A stretch of DNA of 64,000 nt from Massilia horti (GTDB lineage: Bacteria; Pseudomonadota; Gammaproteobacteria; Burkholderiales; Burkholderiaceae_D), in assembly GCF_004614195.1 (NCBI RefSeq), contig NZ_SPUM01000102.1, positions 1 through 64,000 on the forward strand. Direction: 5' to 3'. Below the pieces are notes generated by a model. That model was not told the origin of the DNA, searched no databases, and was given only the letters and a program-made list of their open reading frames with translations. This document shows positions 17,748-26,953 of the stretch, one piece after another. Each line of letters starts with the position of its first letter. The stretch's first letter is position 1. The position numbers and the translations under genes were made by a program.

Positions 17748-18128
17748 CTATTTTTGTTCCTCCTCCAAGCCAGAGCGTCGACCATTGCCGGCGACCGATG
17801 AATTCAGCTTGAGCACCTGGCGCTGGCGGCCGCGCAGCAGCTCGACTTCGGTCTGCGTAACGCGCACCAGGCGCGCGCCCTGGAACTGTTCGCCCAGGCG
17901 CACCGTCTCGCCATCGATCACGGCGATATGGCGTCCGCCCGGCTCGCGCGAAATCAGCACCGACTGCAGCTGCGGGCCGCTGGACACGGCTTGCGCGCCG
18001 GCGTATGCCGCCAGGTTCGCCGGCGGACGCGTCGGATCCTGCAGGGCCTGGGCCTGCGCCGCAAGCTGGACTGCCAGCAGGGCGACGCCCGCCAGCACAT
18101 GGCGCGCGATGTTCACAGCTTCATCCAT
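17748..18128 (-). CDS. mshK: MSHA biogenesis protein MshK
   Basis: A 126-residue periplasmic PilP-like protein. It has a signal peptide (about residues 5-28, VLAGVALLAVQLAAQAQA), then DPTRPP, the usual start of MshK/PilP-type proteins, and a small beta domain with RLGEQFQGARLVRV. It probably links the inner membrane proteins to MshL. ATG 18128 overlaps mshJ by 16 bases; a GTG at 18116 would give a four-base overlap and is an equally good start. Confidence 0.85.
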   Translation of the reverse strand: MDEAVNIARHVLAGVALLAVQLAAQAQALQDPTRPPANLAAYAGAQAVSSGPQLQSVLISREPGGRHIAVIDGETVRLGEQFQGARLVRVTQTEVELLRGRQRQVLKLNSSVAGNGRRSGLEEEQK

Positions 18129-18805
18129 TTCGGGTCAAGGCTGAGGGTGTAAAGCGTCAGGGTCAGGCGCGACGTCGGGTACTCCTCGACATCCAGTTGC
18201 GCCTTGCCCCAAAAAAGCTGGGTCGGCATCGACTCCAGCGCATTCATGTAGTCGACCATATCGAGGTAGTTGCCGCGCACGGCCACCTCGACCCCATGGC
18301 GGTACAGCAGGTCCGCGCCCTTGCGCGCGGCATTGCGGTCCTCCACGGATGGTGCGGCGGTCTTGTCGGCCGCAAGATCGGCCAGCGATCCGGTCGGCAG
18401 GGTCTTCATCGAGACCAGCCGCAGTTTACCGTTGGCGCGCAAGATCGTGCCCACCAGCGTACCCATGCGCTCCGGCGCCACCAGGCCCTTTTGCATCGCA
18501 CGCAGGTTTTCGTCGAGCCGGTTCGATTCTTCCTTAACAGCGGACAGGCGTTCGCGTGCCGGGGCGTTCGGATCGAGCTGGTAAGCCTGTATCTTTTGCG
18601 TGATCTCGGCATCGATGCCGACGATGGCGTCGTGCTGCTGGCTGATCTGCGTACGCAGCGCAGCCTGCTTGCGCTCGATGGGCCCGAGCACGGCGCCCTT
18701 GAATGCCATGTACAGCACCGCGACGACCGTCGCGAACAAAAGGATGCGTTCGCGCTGGGTCAGCGCGTCGATCCGGGCCGCCAGCTGCAGCAAGCGCGCT
18801 CTCAT
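18113..18805 (-). CDS. mshJ: MSHA biogenesis protein MshJ (PilO-like)
   Basis: A 230-residue bitopic inner membrane protein: short cytoplasmic N-terminus, one transmembrane helix (about residues 21-43), a long coiled-coil (KQAALRTQISQQHDAIVGI) and a ferredoxin-like PilO-type periplasmic domain with GNYLDMVDYMNALE. It is part of the alignment subcomplex. The ATG overlaps the upstream PilN-like gene by four bases. Confidence 0.88.
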   Translation of the reverse strand: MRARLLQLAARIDALTQRERILLFATVVAVLYMAFKGAVLGPIERKQAALRTQISQQHDAIVGIDAEITQKIQAYQLDPNAPARERLSAVKEESNRLDENLRAMQKGLVAPERMGTLVGTILRANGKLRLVSMKTLPTGSLADLAADKTAAPSVEDRNAARKGADLLYRHGVEVAVRGNYLDMVDYMNALESMPTQLFWGKAQLDVEEYPTSRLTLTLYTLSLDPKWMKL

Positions 18806-19437
18806 GGCTGGCCTCCTTCAGGACGTGCCTGCAGGCTGAATTCCACGTATGGCGGCTGCGCCTCGTCCTTGCCAGCCACCTTTGCTGGCGCGGCCTGGCT
18901 GATCTGCAGGCTGCCGAAGGCCTTGCCCTGCATTGTCTTTTCACGCGTGAGCCGGCCGAGGTAATCCGGCAGCAGCGCCGGGTCAAGGGCGCGTCCGCGC
19001 ACGCCGATCTCCGCGCCAGCGGCGCCAATCGACACGCCGGTCAGCCACAGGCCATCCACGTTCTGGCGCGCGAGCGCCCGGAAGTATTCGGCATACCCCT
19101 GGGTGTTCCCCAAGTCGCCGCGCTCGATCAGCGCAAAGACCTGGTGCAGCGAAGCCAGTTGCGCCTCGGCCTCTTGCAGTTCGGCCTCGAGCTCGGAGCT
19201 CTTCTTGTGCGGCGCGAACTCCGCGCTGACGCGGGCCAGGCGCTCCTGCTTTTGCGTCAATTGGCGGGCCAGCGTGTTGGCCTGCTGCTGCAGTCCCTTG
19301 AGCTGCGCGTTGGCCATCCAGGCCAGCGCCGCCATGAGCACCACCAGCGCGCCCACGCCCTGTGCCATCATCGCCGTCGAGAACATGCGGCGCTTTTGCT
19401 GGAACTCCGGGTTGAACAGGTTGATCTGCTGGCTCAT
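18802..19437 (-). CDS. PilN-domain MSHA biogenesis protein (MshI2)
   Basis: A 211-residue PilN-type protein. MSQQINLFNPEFQQKR is the conserved cytoplasmic tail that binds PilM/MshI; a transmembrane helix (about 25-43), a coiled-coil rich in Gln/Glu and a small periplasmic domain follow. Overlaps of four bases on both sides (mshI and mshJ) show tight coupling. In other MSHA loci this gene is called mshI2. Confidence 0.87.
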   Translation of the reverse strand: MSQQINLFNPEFQQKRRMFSTAMMAQGVGALVVLMAALAWMANAQLKGLQQQANTLARQLTQKQERLARVSAEFAPHKKSSELEAELQEAEAQLASLHQVFALIERGDLGNTQGYAEYFRALARQNVDGLWLTGVSIGAAGAEIGVRGRALDPALLPDYLGRLTREKTMQGKAFGSLQISQAAPAKVAGKDEAQPPYVEFSLQARPEGGQP

Positions 19438-20375
19438 GCCTGCCCCTCGTCGCTGCGCAGGGCGGCGCCCAGCGGAAGAAAGAAGCGCCGCTGCACGGCC
19501 TTGTCCGCCAGTTCGGGGGTGCGCGAGATGTCAAACAGCGCGGCCAAGTCCAGGGTTTCGACCGGCATGTACAGGTTGCTGGACAGGTATTCCTCGAGGT
19601 CTTCGACAAGCGACGGGCCCAGTACCAGCTTCGATACGCTGATGAACGAGAACTGTCGCTCGAAGTGATCGAGCGAACGCTGCAGCTCGAGCGTGATTTT
19701 CTCGAAGCTGGCGTGCTTGCGCTCGTGATCCGGCTCGAGCAGTTGTTCGAGCGTGACGTCGATGCGCCGGCTCAGGTACAGCTCTGCCTTGTAGGAAACC
19801 GTCAGCAAGCCGCCGTCGGGGCCGAACGAGAGCATCGCCACGCCGCGGCCCTCCGGCTCCAACAAGGCCGATACGTTGCGCTGCGCCATCTCGGGAATGT
19901 CGATCACCGACAAGCCGACCTTGGCCTTGCAAAACAGTTGCTGGCGCGCCTTGATCACGCTATTGCTCGCGGCGACCGCAAACAGCGTGTGCTGCGGGCG
20001 CACCGAAGCATTCGGGTCAACCGGGATCTCGGCCACGTCGACCGCCGCGTCGTCCAGGGGAAAGTCGAGCATGTCCTTCAGGCGCCAGCGCACGGCCGTC
20101 TTGAGCTCGTTCGCCGGAACATTGGGCGCGTCGACCGCCAGCATCTGGTAGTCGCCTCCGCCCAAGAGCGTGGTGCAGCGATGGCTGCCCGCGCGCAGTT
20201 CCTTGCCCGCCTTTTCAAGTTCTTCGGCGCCGGGTGCACCGGCAAAGAAGGCCGCCTGCCCCACAGCAAACTTACCGTCCCGCTTGCCACCGACGGCGAC
20301 AGCAGCAATGCCCTCGCGCTCGAACGCGATCGCCAGCCAGCCATCGGTTTTCCGGTTCTTTGTAAAAAAACGCAT
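19434..20375 (-). CDS. mshI: MSHA biogenesis protein MshI (PilM-like)
   Basis: A 313-residue cytoplasmic PilM/MshI protein with an actin-like ATPase fold that recruits the PilN-like tail and couples ATPases to the envelope complex. It starts MRFFTKNRKTDGWLAIAFE; DAPNVPANELKTAVRWRLKDM is the family's conserved SHS2-type region. It is the first gene of the second MSHA transcription block and is preceded by a 190-base gap with a hairpin and a possible promoter. Confidence 0.88.
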   Translation of the reverse strand: MRFFTKNRKTDGWLAIAFEREGIAAVAVGGKRDGKFAVGQAAFFAGAPGAEELEKAGKELRAGSHRCTTLLGGGDYQMLAVDAPNVPANELKTAVRWRLKDMLDFPLDDAAVDVAEIPVDPNASVRPQHTLFAVAASNSVIKARQQLFCKAKVGLSVIDIPEMAQRNVSALLEPEGRGVAMLSFGPDGGLLTVSYKAELYLSRRIDVTLEQLLEPDHERKHASFEKITLELQRSLDHFERQFSFISVSKLVLGPSLVEDLEEYLSSNLYMPVETLDLAALFDISRTPELADKAVQRRFFLPLGAALRSDEGQA

Positions 20376-20428
20376 GCAAGCGACGATACAGTTAGGCGAG
20401 TTCGTGAAGTTTAGGCGGTAGATGCTTG

Positions 20429-20434
20429 ATTATA
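20429..20434 (-). promoter_or_regulatory. Possible -10 box for the mshI block
   Basis: A perfect TATAAT on the minus strand lies about 54 bases upstream of the mshI ATG, preceded by an AT-rich tract. No good -35 hexamer is seen at 16-18 bases. It would give the mshI-N block its own promoter separate from mshE-Q. Confidence 0.35.
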
Positions 20435-20468
20435 TTCAATTTAGCGCCATAGCCTACACTACATTTGC

Positions 20469-20500
20469 GCCGTGAAAACAAAAATTTCCGTTTTCACGGC
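20469..20500. repeat. Hairpin between mshQ and mshI
   Basis: GCCGTGAAAAC and GTTTTCACGGC form an 11-base-pair perfect stem with a 10-base A/T-rich loop. It sits after the mshQ stop and before the mshI promoter candidate. There is no uridine tract on the minus-strand side, so it may slow or separate transcription rather than being a classic intrinsic terminator. Confidence 0.5.
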
Positions 20501-20565
20501 CACTGGCACGCCATTCTGTTGTCAATACCCGGCAAACCGCATGAAATCGGCGCAGCCCGTCGGGT

Positions 20566-23500
20566 TCAGTGGACTTCGCGGATGTAGATCAGCGGACTCT
20601 TGTAGAGGCCGAATACGACGCGGGCGCGAGTGCTCGGCAGCCACACTGGATCGTCGTTGATCCGCAGGTAGGCGCTGCCCGTGTTGCCGGCCCCAGGCGG
20701 GGTGAGCCAGAATTTCCCGCCTCCGGACTGCAGCCGCAACACCCCGCCGGGCGGCACCTTGAGCAGCGTGGCATTGCAGTTGCTGCCGCCCGTGCCGCTG
20801 GCCAGCCTGCCCGTGCAATCGGAAAACAGGAGCTTGGCCGCGTATTGCACTGCGCTGACGCTGTCGTTGATGTTGTTCTCCCAGGTGCTGCCGGTCCAGT
20901 ACTGTGCGTTCATCTGCACTGGCAACTTGAGCAGCTCCGATCCAAACGCGTTGGCCAACTGCAACCGACCGTTGACGATCATGATGCCGCCTTCAATCGG
21001 GTTGGGGCCGTGGTTGGACGTGATCACCGTCGCCTTCGTTGTGCCGCTCGCATCGATCACGGACTCCGTTGTCTGGGCCCGCACCCAAACCGCAACGGGT
21101 GCAGTCCAGTTGAGCGCACGCGGCTGACTGTTTGAGAAGCGGATTGGCAAATCGTAGTGCGCGCTAAAGGTGACAAGCGGGTCAAGCCCGGTGGTGGTCA
21201 CGGGATCGATCACAAGGGCGCCGCCGCCGGGATTTACGGCATTGCCGCCCGGGCTATCGAACGCGGAGATCGTGAGATTGACCCCGCCGTAGTTGGCGAC
21301 CGGTTTGCCGGTTGCGCCGATCGCCCGGACCGTTACGTCGAACGGCTGATTCGAGTACGCCGCGCCGAGAATGGCCGGATAAGGGCAGGCCATGCCCTTA
21401 AGGCACGCAAAAACGGCAGACGTCGTGGTTTCGAAATGGTCGGGGTAGAAGCGGCCGACCGCGACGACTTCGGTGGTACCGATCTGCTCGCCCAGATAAT
21501 CTTTCAAGTCCGGAGCCAGCTTCAGCACGCCGGCCGCATCCCACGAAAAGTGCGTGCCAGTGACGGCACCTTGGCCTGTGCCCTCGAACCCGCCCTGCAG
21601 CCCTGGCAGTGGCGGCGGCTCGGGTACCGCCTGGGTCGGCGCCAGTACCGGCAGCACCTGCTTCAGGCCCAACGCGTCGATTACCTGCCCGCGCAGCTCG
21701 TTGGCGAAATTCGGCGCCCATTTACCGCTGAAGGTCCTGGCGCCAACGCTGATTGTAAAGTCCTCGCCCGCCCTGACAAAAGCCGGTGGTGCCGGAATGC
21801 CGGAAGGACTGGACGGGTTGCTGGCGCCATCCGCGCTGCGTTTGATGGCAGAAAATTCAAGGTGATCCGGGGTGACGACGAAAGTCGCCGAGCCGGTCCG
21901 TTTGTCGGAATCGGCCAGGCTGAGGGTGACCCGGCCCACGTCTTCGTACACGAAAGGAAGTGCCACCGCCGAGGGATTCCCGCGCACAAATCGCAAGGTC
22001 ACGCTGCCAGACCAGCCCGCCCCGCCGACCGCAGGGACCGTGCCGCTCTCGGTGCATAGCGGCAAAGTGAGCGAGGCCAAATTGCCCTGCAAGGCCGCCT
22101 GCACACCCTGATGCCTGATGGGGTCGACGCAACTGAGCGAGAAGGTGAAAGCGAGTGACGTATCGGCACTGCTACTGACCGGTGTTGCGGCCTTGCCGCC
22201 AGGCGAAGCCGCGACCGCCGTCACGTAGAATGGCTGCGGCTTGCCGGCAACCACCGGCCCGCGGAACCGTGGGCACTGGGCGCTGCCGATCAGCGCCCCG
22301 TCCGGGCATGCAACGGTGGTGAGTTCATAGGCATTGCCGCCCGCCGGCGCCGCATTGCCAGTGTTACTGGCCGTGTTATTGGCCAATTGGTTGTCAAACA
22401 TCCTGCCGGCGACCACGGCTGTGTTGGTATAGGTGCCGGCGGCAGCCGGGCGCACGGTCAGTATCAAGGCCGGCAACGTGGCGCCCAAATTCAATGGCGT
22501 TGATGAAGTGCAAGTCACGTTCTGGCCCGCCGTGCTGCAGTTCCAGCCGTTACCGCTCACTTGGACGATGGCAAGCCCTGGCGGCACGGTATCGGTCACC
22601 GTGACCGGCCCCGACTCGCTGTTCGGACCGTTGTTCTGGACCGTGATCACGTAATCGGTAGTCTCCCCAGCCTGCAGTCCGCCGGAGCGGGCCATCCTGA
22701 TCGCCAGGTCCACCATCGGGTCGGTGGGGATGGCGATGACTTGGGCATTGAGCAACACCACGTCCTGCCCCGTTCGGTAGGTGGTCGTTGCCGTGCGCTG
22801 GCCCGCTTGGAACAGCGCGGAGGATGGCTTGATCGTGTAGGCATCAAAATCGATGCCATAGGAATTCGGGTCGCCATTGACGCTGCTCGCTGAATTGAAC
22901 TGATTGCCGGACGGGTTCGTGGAATCGGTCAAAGCGGTACCGTTAAACAGCAAATCTTCGCCGCCCTGGATCATAGGGTCACCATCCCAGGTAATGTGAC
23001 CAAGGCGCGCGGTGCTCGTCTCCGGAAGTGGCGTGGGTACCTGGAAGTTATTCAGGTTGAGCGTGAGTCCATTGTTGCGGAAATATTGAAAGCCCTCGTA
23101 CAGGTTCAGCAGACGATATGGTTCGGTATTGCTCGAATAGATGACGAGCAGCGAAAAACCGCCAACCATACCCTGCGAGCTGCAGTATGGATTGCCAGTG
23201 TTGACGGTGAGACCGGAGAACGAATACGTCCCGTTCCCCTTTTCAGCAACCTGGGCAGTCACGTCGACCGCGCCTGCGAAATAATCGAGTCCGCCGCCCA
23301 CTGTCGTTGAAAAGTACTGGCGTGCGGCGGGAGCGGTCAGCTTTTTACCGTCAAAGGTAATGGAATAGACAGCATTGGCCTGATGGCCGGAACCCGCCCA
23401 GTACAACTGTGCGCTGACCACAGTCGCGCCGGCCGGAATACCGGTCAGAGCCGCCTGGCGCGCTGTGTCAGGTGAGTAGACCGAACAGGCATTTCCGTGG

Positions 23501-23910
23501 TTGCAGTTTCCATTGCCATTGCAGTTACCGTTGCAGTTGCCGTTCCCATTGCAATTGCCGTTGCAGTTGCCGTTCCCGCAATTACCGTTGCAGTTGCCGT
23601 TCCCGCAATTGCCATTGCAGTTGCCGTTCCCGCAATTGCCATTGCAATTGCCGTTCCCGCAATTGGCGTTGCAGTTGCCGTTCCCGTTACAGTTGCCGTT
23701 CCCGTTGCAATTGCCGTTCCCGTTACAGTTCCCGTTGCAGTTACAGTTTCCGTTGGACGCGGTGCGGATCGTTACTTGGGTACCAGTAAAGTTCAGGTTG
23801 CCTGCATAGCTCTTGGTCAATGCCACCGCCGTGTCGGCGCGCGCGGCGCCCGTCACAACAGCGATCGCCAATCCAAGTCCGAAGACCCACCATTGCAGGA
23901 ATTTGCGCAT
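20566..23910 (-). CDS. mshQ: MshQ-like MSHA pilus-associated exoprotein with Cys-Asn-Gly repeat
   Basis: A 1114-residue secreted protein in the mshQ position. The signal peptide (about 1-25, ending ARA) is followed by residues 53-142, an N/G/C-only tract with 19 Cys including four exact nine-residue units (85-120). Then come a jelly-roll-like region with LYWAGSGHQ, a DUF11-type repeat (VTVTDTVPPGLAIVQV), and a long C-terminal DUF6701-like region typical of MshQ. It is likely exposed at the pilus or cell surface, with an adhesive role inferred. It overlaps the mshP stop by one base. Confidence 0.85.
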   Translation of the reverse strand: MRKFLQWWVFGLGLAIAVVTGAARADTAVALTKSYAGNLNFTGTQVTIRTASNGNCNCNGNCNGNGNCNGNGNCNGNGNCNANCGNGNCNGNCGNGNCNGNCGNGNCNGNCGNGNCNGNCNGNGNCNGNCNGNGNCNHGNACSVYSPDTARQAALTGIPAGATVVSAQLYWAGSGHQANAVYSITFDGKKLTAPAARQYFSTTVGGGLDYFAGAVDVTAQVAEKGNGTYSFSGLTVNTGNPYCSSQGMVGGFSLLVIYSSNTEPYRLLNLYEGFQYFRNNGLTLNLNNFQVPTPLPETSTARLGHITWDGDPMIQGGEDLLFNGTALTDSTNPSGNQFNSASSVNGDPNSYGIDFDAYTIKPSSALFQAGQRTATTTYRTGQDVVLLNAQVIAIPTDPMVDLAIRMARSGGLQAGETTDYVITVQNNGPNSESGPVTVTDTVPPGLAIVQVSGNGWNCSTAGQNVTCTSSTPLNLGATLPALILTVRPAAAGTYTNTAVVAGRMFDNQLANNTASNTGNAAPAGGNAYELTTVACPDGALIGSAQCPRFRGPVVAGKPQPFYVTAVAASPGGKAATPVSSSADTSLAFTFSLSCVDPIRHQGVQAALQGNLASLTLPLCTESGTVPAVGGAGWSGSVTLRFVRGNPSAVALPFVYEDVGRVTLSLADSDKRTGSATFVVTPDHLEFSAIKRSADGASNPSSPSGIPAPPAFVRAGEDFTISVGARTFSGKWAPNFANELRGQVIDALGLKQVLPVLAPTQAVPEPPPLPGLQGGFEGTGQGAVTGTHFSWDAAGVLKLAPDLKDYLGEQIGTTEVVAVGRFYPDHFETTTSAVFACLKGMACPYPAILGAAYSNQPFDVTVRAIGATGKPVANYGGVNLTISAFDSPGGNAVNPGGGALVIDPVTTTGLDPLVTFSAHYDLPIRFSNSQPRALNWTAPVAVWVRAQTTESVIDASGTTKATVITSNHGPNPIEGGIMIVNGRLQLANAFGSELLKLPVQMNAQYWTGSTWENNINDSVSAVQYAAKLLFSDCTGRLASGTGGSNCNATLLKVPPGGVLRLQSGGGKFWLTPPGAGNTGSAYLRINDDPVWLPSTRARVVFGLYKSPLIYIREVH
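23551..23658 (-). repeat. 27-base tandem repeat, four units, inside mshQ
   Basis: Four consecutive 27-base units, each encoding GNGNCNGNC in frame (residues 85-120 of the MshQ-like protein), with near-identical DNA. Flanking 12-18-base variants extend the tract over 23485-23754. A candidate for slippage-driven length variation that stays in frame. Confidence 0.85.
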
Positions 23911-24347
23911 CAGATTTCCACCTCCACCTTACGCGCTACGTAGTCAGGGCTGTTGGTGGCCGGGTTCGGGCAGGTTCCGTCGGCGCCCGGCTGGTTGCAG
24001 GCGGTGGCCTCGATCACCCAGCGAGTGAGCGCGCCGCCCGTGGCCCGGCACGTGACGGTCACAACAAACCCGGACAGGCTGGGGGAATCAGGAAACGCGA
24101 AGGTGACGCTGTCGGCACAACTGTTGTTGCGCAACTGCTGGAACAGTCCCCACTCGATGCCAGCGCGTGCGGCTTGGTAGGCGCGTGCGCCCTGCACGTC
24201 CAGGCTGGAACTTTGCTGTTGGGCGTTGAAAATCGTGACCATCGCCACGCCGAGCCCCGCCAGCACCACGAGCAGGAAAATCGCGGTGATCAGGCCGACG
24301 CCGGCGCACTTGCGCAATCTGGGAGCGGAAAAGATGGCTCGTGTCAT
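23910..24347 (-). CDS. mshP: MSHA biogenesis protein MshP
   Basis: A 145-residue minor pilin-like protein. The hydrophobic N-terminal segment GVGLITAIFLLVVLAGLGVAM resembles the MshP/PilX class lacking a canonical Glu5, followed by QGARAYQAARAGIEWGLFQ, the conserved MshP helix. Several Cys in the C-terminal part suggest disulfides. Overlaps: four bases with mshO, one base with mshQ. Confidence 0.88.
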   Translation of the reverse strand: MTRAIFSAPRLRKCAGVGLITAIFLLVVLAGLGVAMVTIFNAQQQSSSLDVQGARAYQAARAGIEWGLFQQLRNNSCADSVTFAFPDSPSLSGFVVTVTCRATGGALTRWVIEATACNQPGADGTCPNPATNSPDYVARKVEVEI

Positions 24348-25255
24348 GGCGTGTTATCCACGTGGACCTGGTGTACCAGCCGGATCGACGGTTCGTGCTC
24401 GTTACGGGCCTTCAGCTCCAGCGACAGGATGACCAGGCTGCTGCGCTGCGTCGCCGCACTGCCGTAGTCGAAAAGATGTCCGCAGCTGGCCAGGCGCGTG
24501 GCCAGCGGCGCCGGCACCGCACCGGCGGGTGGCACGTTCTGGGTCGGCGAGATGTCATAGCCTGACGAGCGCCACAGGGTCAGGGTGCCGTCCGGTTGCT
24601 GCGCGCAGTAGTAGCTGACCGGGCCTGTCACGACCTGGAAGCGCTGGGTGGGCGACGGCATCGGCGTGGACTGCTGGGCGAACGGATTGCGCTCGAGCGT
24701 CAGGACCGGGAAGGTATGGCTGGTGTCAGGATCGATCTCCGGCACCGCACGCTGGCTGATGGCCTTGATCTTCGCGATGTTGGTGTCGCCCTGCAGGCCC
24801 TGCCAGGCATCGGCTGGCGCCATTCCGGAGCCAAGGTTGTACACGACGACGTAATCGCCCACCGAGGTGCCTGAAAAGCTGCCCAGGGCGCCGAGCACGG
24901 TGAACTCCCTCTTGCCGGGATCAAGGAAATCGAGAGCCGGTGCGTCCGGTATGCCGTCCTCCGCAGCCAGGTAGCGGCCGCCGGAGCGCGTGATCAGGAA
25001 TTCGACGGCGGATCCGTCGGCGTTGACCCGGATGCTGTTCGGGAGCGCCAGGCGCAGCTCGCGCGCCATGCGGCGCAGCGCAAGGTCGGCCTGATCGGTC
25101 AATTCCGCGCGGCCGACGGCGTCGGCATAATTCTTGACCGGTGCGCGGATGAACACCGCCACGATGGTGCCCAGCACGCCGAGCAGGATGATCGCGATGA
25201 TCATCTCGGCCAAGGTAAAGCCGCCAAGTGCGCGGCGCTTTGGCTGCGGCTTCAT
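24344..25255 (-). CDS. mshO: MSHA prepilin-like protein MshO
   Basis: A 303-residue prepilin-like minor pilin. The cleavage site is G^FTLAEM with Glu5, and a long hydrophobic helix follows. DQADLALRRMARELRLALPN is the typical MshO/PilW segment after the helix. Larger than the other pilins, as usual for MshO. The ATG overlaps the mshD stop by four bases. Confidence 0.9.
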   Translation of the reverse strand: MKPQPKRRALGGFTLAEMIIAIILLGVLGTIVAVFIRAPVKNYADAVGRAELTDQADLALRRMARELRLALPNSIRVNADGSAVEFLITRSGGRYLAAEDGIPDAPALDFLDPGKREFTVLGALGSFSGTSVGDYVVVYNLGSGMAPADAWQGLQGDTNIAKIKAISQRAVPEIDPDTSHTFPVLTLERNPFAQQSTPMPSPTQRFQVVTGPVSYYCAQQPDGTLTLWRSSGYDISPTQNVPPAGAVPAPLATRLASCGHLFDYGSAATQRSSLVILSLELKARNEHEPSIRLVHQVHVDNTP

Positions 25256-25842
25256 TGGATCGTCGGCGCGTAGCGCGCCCGGTAGCCGTCGAGGACAAGC
25301 GTCTGACCGTCGTAGCTGACTTCGACGCGAATGCGCAGCACGTCGGCATCCGGCGACGTGCCAGTGGCGCCGATCGCGGCGTTCGCCGGCCCGAGCCCCA
25401 CTGCCGTGATCGTGAGGCTGGCGGTGTAGCCGTTGACGTCAATCGGGTTGCCGTTGGCATCCGACAGCCTGCCGTTCACGTCGAACGCGGCGGCTGACGT
25501 GCCGGCGGCGGTCACGTAACTGGTGATGCTCTCAAACGGCCGCGCGGCGCCTGCAGCATGGCCGAAGTGCGCGGGAATCGCGCATTCGGCGGCGCTGGTG
25601 GCACTGTCGGCATTGGCGGAGTCGACGTCACAGAAAGTGAACTTGGCCTGCTGGACTTCCTCGAGCAGCCCTTCGGCGATCATCAACGCCTGCTTGCGCC
25701 GCACCGGGTCGGCACTGTTCTTGCCCGTGAATCCGAGCACCTGAATGATGCCGGCCAGCGCAATGCCGACGATGATGATGAACAGGATCATCTCGACCAG
25801 GGTCACGCCACGCGGGCGGCGTGGCAGCGGCTCAGAATACAT
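25252..25842 (-). CDS. mshD: MSHA prepilin-like protein MshD
   Basis: A 196-residue minor prepilin. The cleavage site is G^VTLVEM with Glu5; the helix is followed by RKQALMIAEGLLEEVQQAKFTFCD, characteristic of MshD/PilV-type pilins. It overlaps mshC by 11 bases and mshO by four. Confidence 0.89.
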   Translation of the reverse strand: MYSEPLPRRPRGVTLVEMILFIIIVGIALAGIIQVLGFTGKNSADPVRRKQALMIAEGLLEEVQQAKFTFCDVDSANADSATSAAECAIPAHFGHAAGAARPFESITSYVTAAGTSAAAFDVNGRLSDANGNPIDVNGYTASLTITAVGLGPANAAIGATGTSPDADVLRIRVEVSYDGQTLVLDGYRARYAPTIQ

Positions 25843-26398
25843 AGCCGGTCTCGGGCGCCACGCTCACGGTGCGCGTGCTGCCATCGCCGCCGATGGCCAG
25901 CTGTATGCCGCTAAACTGCGGCGAGCCGTCGGACGGCCGGCCCAGCGCGTCGAAAACGAGCAGGCCATTGCCGCCCACATTCAGGGTGACGGTCGATGGC
26001 CGCCCCTCGCAGTACCAGGCGCTTGAATTGCAGTAGTCGCGGGTGGCGCGCACGCCGCTGTTGGTGCCAGAAGGCGCGAGCACCTGTTTGGCGGGCGGGC
26101 AGTCCTTGGCCGGGTCGTAGCAGAGCGAAATGCCATTGGCGTTCAGCCGTACGTAAACCGGCCGGTTGCCGGCGATCGCCAGCTTTTGTGCGTAGCGCAG
26201 CATGCTACGGGTCTGGTCGGCAAAGGCGTCGGCATCAAAGCCGGCGCGGTCGAAAAAGCGGGCAATGCCGACGGCGCCGATGATGCCGGCCAGGACCATC
26301 ACCACAATCAGTTCCACCATCGTGAAACCGCGACCCGGACGCCAGACGTGACTGTGGCCGGTCACGACGTTCACCAATCGAATGTCGGGGCCGGCCAC
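25832..26398 (-). CDS. mshC: MSHA prepilin-like protein MshC
   Basis: A 188-residue minor prepilin with a long leader (about 24 residues) before G^FTMVELIVVMVLAGIIG. After the helix, DAFADQTRSMLRYAQKLAIA is the GspH/FimT-MshC pattern; paired Cys sit in the globular part. The start is uncertain: GTG 26398 opens the frame but has no clear ribosome-binding site, and other GTG/TTG codons occur within the leader. It lies 21 bases after the mshA stop. Confidence 0.86.
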   Translation of the reverse strand: MAGPDIRLVNVVTGHSHVWRPGRGFTMVELIVVMVLAGIIGAVGIARFFDRAGFDADAFADQTRSMLRYAQKLAIAGNRPVYVRLNANGISLCYDPAKDCPPAKQVLAPSGTNSGVRATRDYCNSSAWYCEGRPSTVTLNVGGNGLLVFDALGRPSDGSPQFSGIQLAIGGDGSTRTVSVAPETGYVF

Positions 26399-26419
26399 GC
26401 TAGGCGAGGACTAGAGGGG

Positions 26420-26914
26420 TTATTCGCATTGCGACGCGTCAGGGGCGTTGGAGATCGTCGGGGCACCGCCCGCTGCCGCCTCGGTGTACTTGATGAAGCA
26501 GGTCTTGCCGGTAGCGGTATTGGCAATACCTTTCGGGATGATCGCGATCTCGCCGGTGTTGATGGTCGGGGTATTGGTTCCCGTCTCGGTGGCAACGGTG
26601 AAGCCCTCCAGGCCTGCGGCATCAACCAGAGCCTGGTTGGCTGCCGGATAGCCGGTGGACCGCAGGTTGATGGTCTTGCCTTCGAAGACAGGATTCAGTT
26701 CCTCCGGCTTGAGCAGATATTTGCCGTGTGCCATGGCTGCCGTCGCGCTCAATGCGCCCTTGGCTGCCTGCAGGCTGGACACGCGCGCGTCGCCGCCCAG
26801 GTTGGCAAACTTGGGCAGCGCGGTCGCGGCCAGGATGCCCAGGATAACGATAACCACGATCAGTTCGATCAGGGTAAAGCCCGACTGGGCGGTATTCATG
26901 CTCTTCTTCATCAT
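26420..26914 (-). CDS. mshA: MSHA major pilin MshA
   Basis: A 164-residue type IV prepilin with a short leader MMKKSMNTAQSG, cleavage before FTLIELIVVIVILGILAATALPKF, and Glu5. Two Cys (TGKTCF and SQCE) frame the C-terminal region, as in the D-loop of type IV pilins. It is the only canonical short-leader pilin here and hence the likely major subunit. GGAG lies upstream of the ATG. Confidence 0.9.
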   Translation of the reverse strand: MMKKSMNTAQSGFTLIELIVVIVILGILAATALPKFANLGGDARVSSLQAAKGALSATAAMAHGKYLLKPEELNPVFEGKTINLRSTGYPAANQALVDAAGLEGFTVATETGTNTPTINTGEIAIIPKGIANTATGKTCFIKYTEAAAGGAPTISNAPDASQCE

Positions 26915-26953
26915 CAGACTCTCCGTTAAAGTGGGGCGCGATCTGGCCCGCGC

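Noticed and set aside
20469..20500. Classical intrinsic terminator of the mshQ transcript
   Set aside because: The hairpin is good but no U-rich tract follows on the minus strand; kept only as a hairpin.
23485..23754. CRISPR-like periodic repeat
   Set aside because: The repeats are contiguous, have no spacers, and are in frame with a protein (N-G-C tract in MshQ); the period is 27 bases with variants of 12 and 18.
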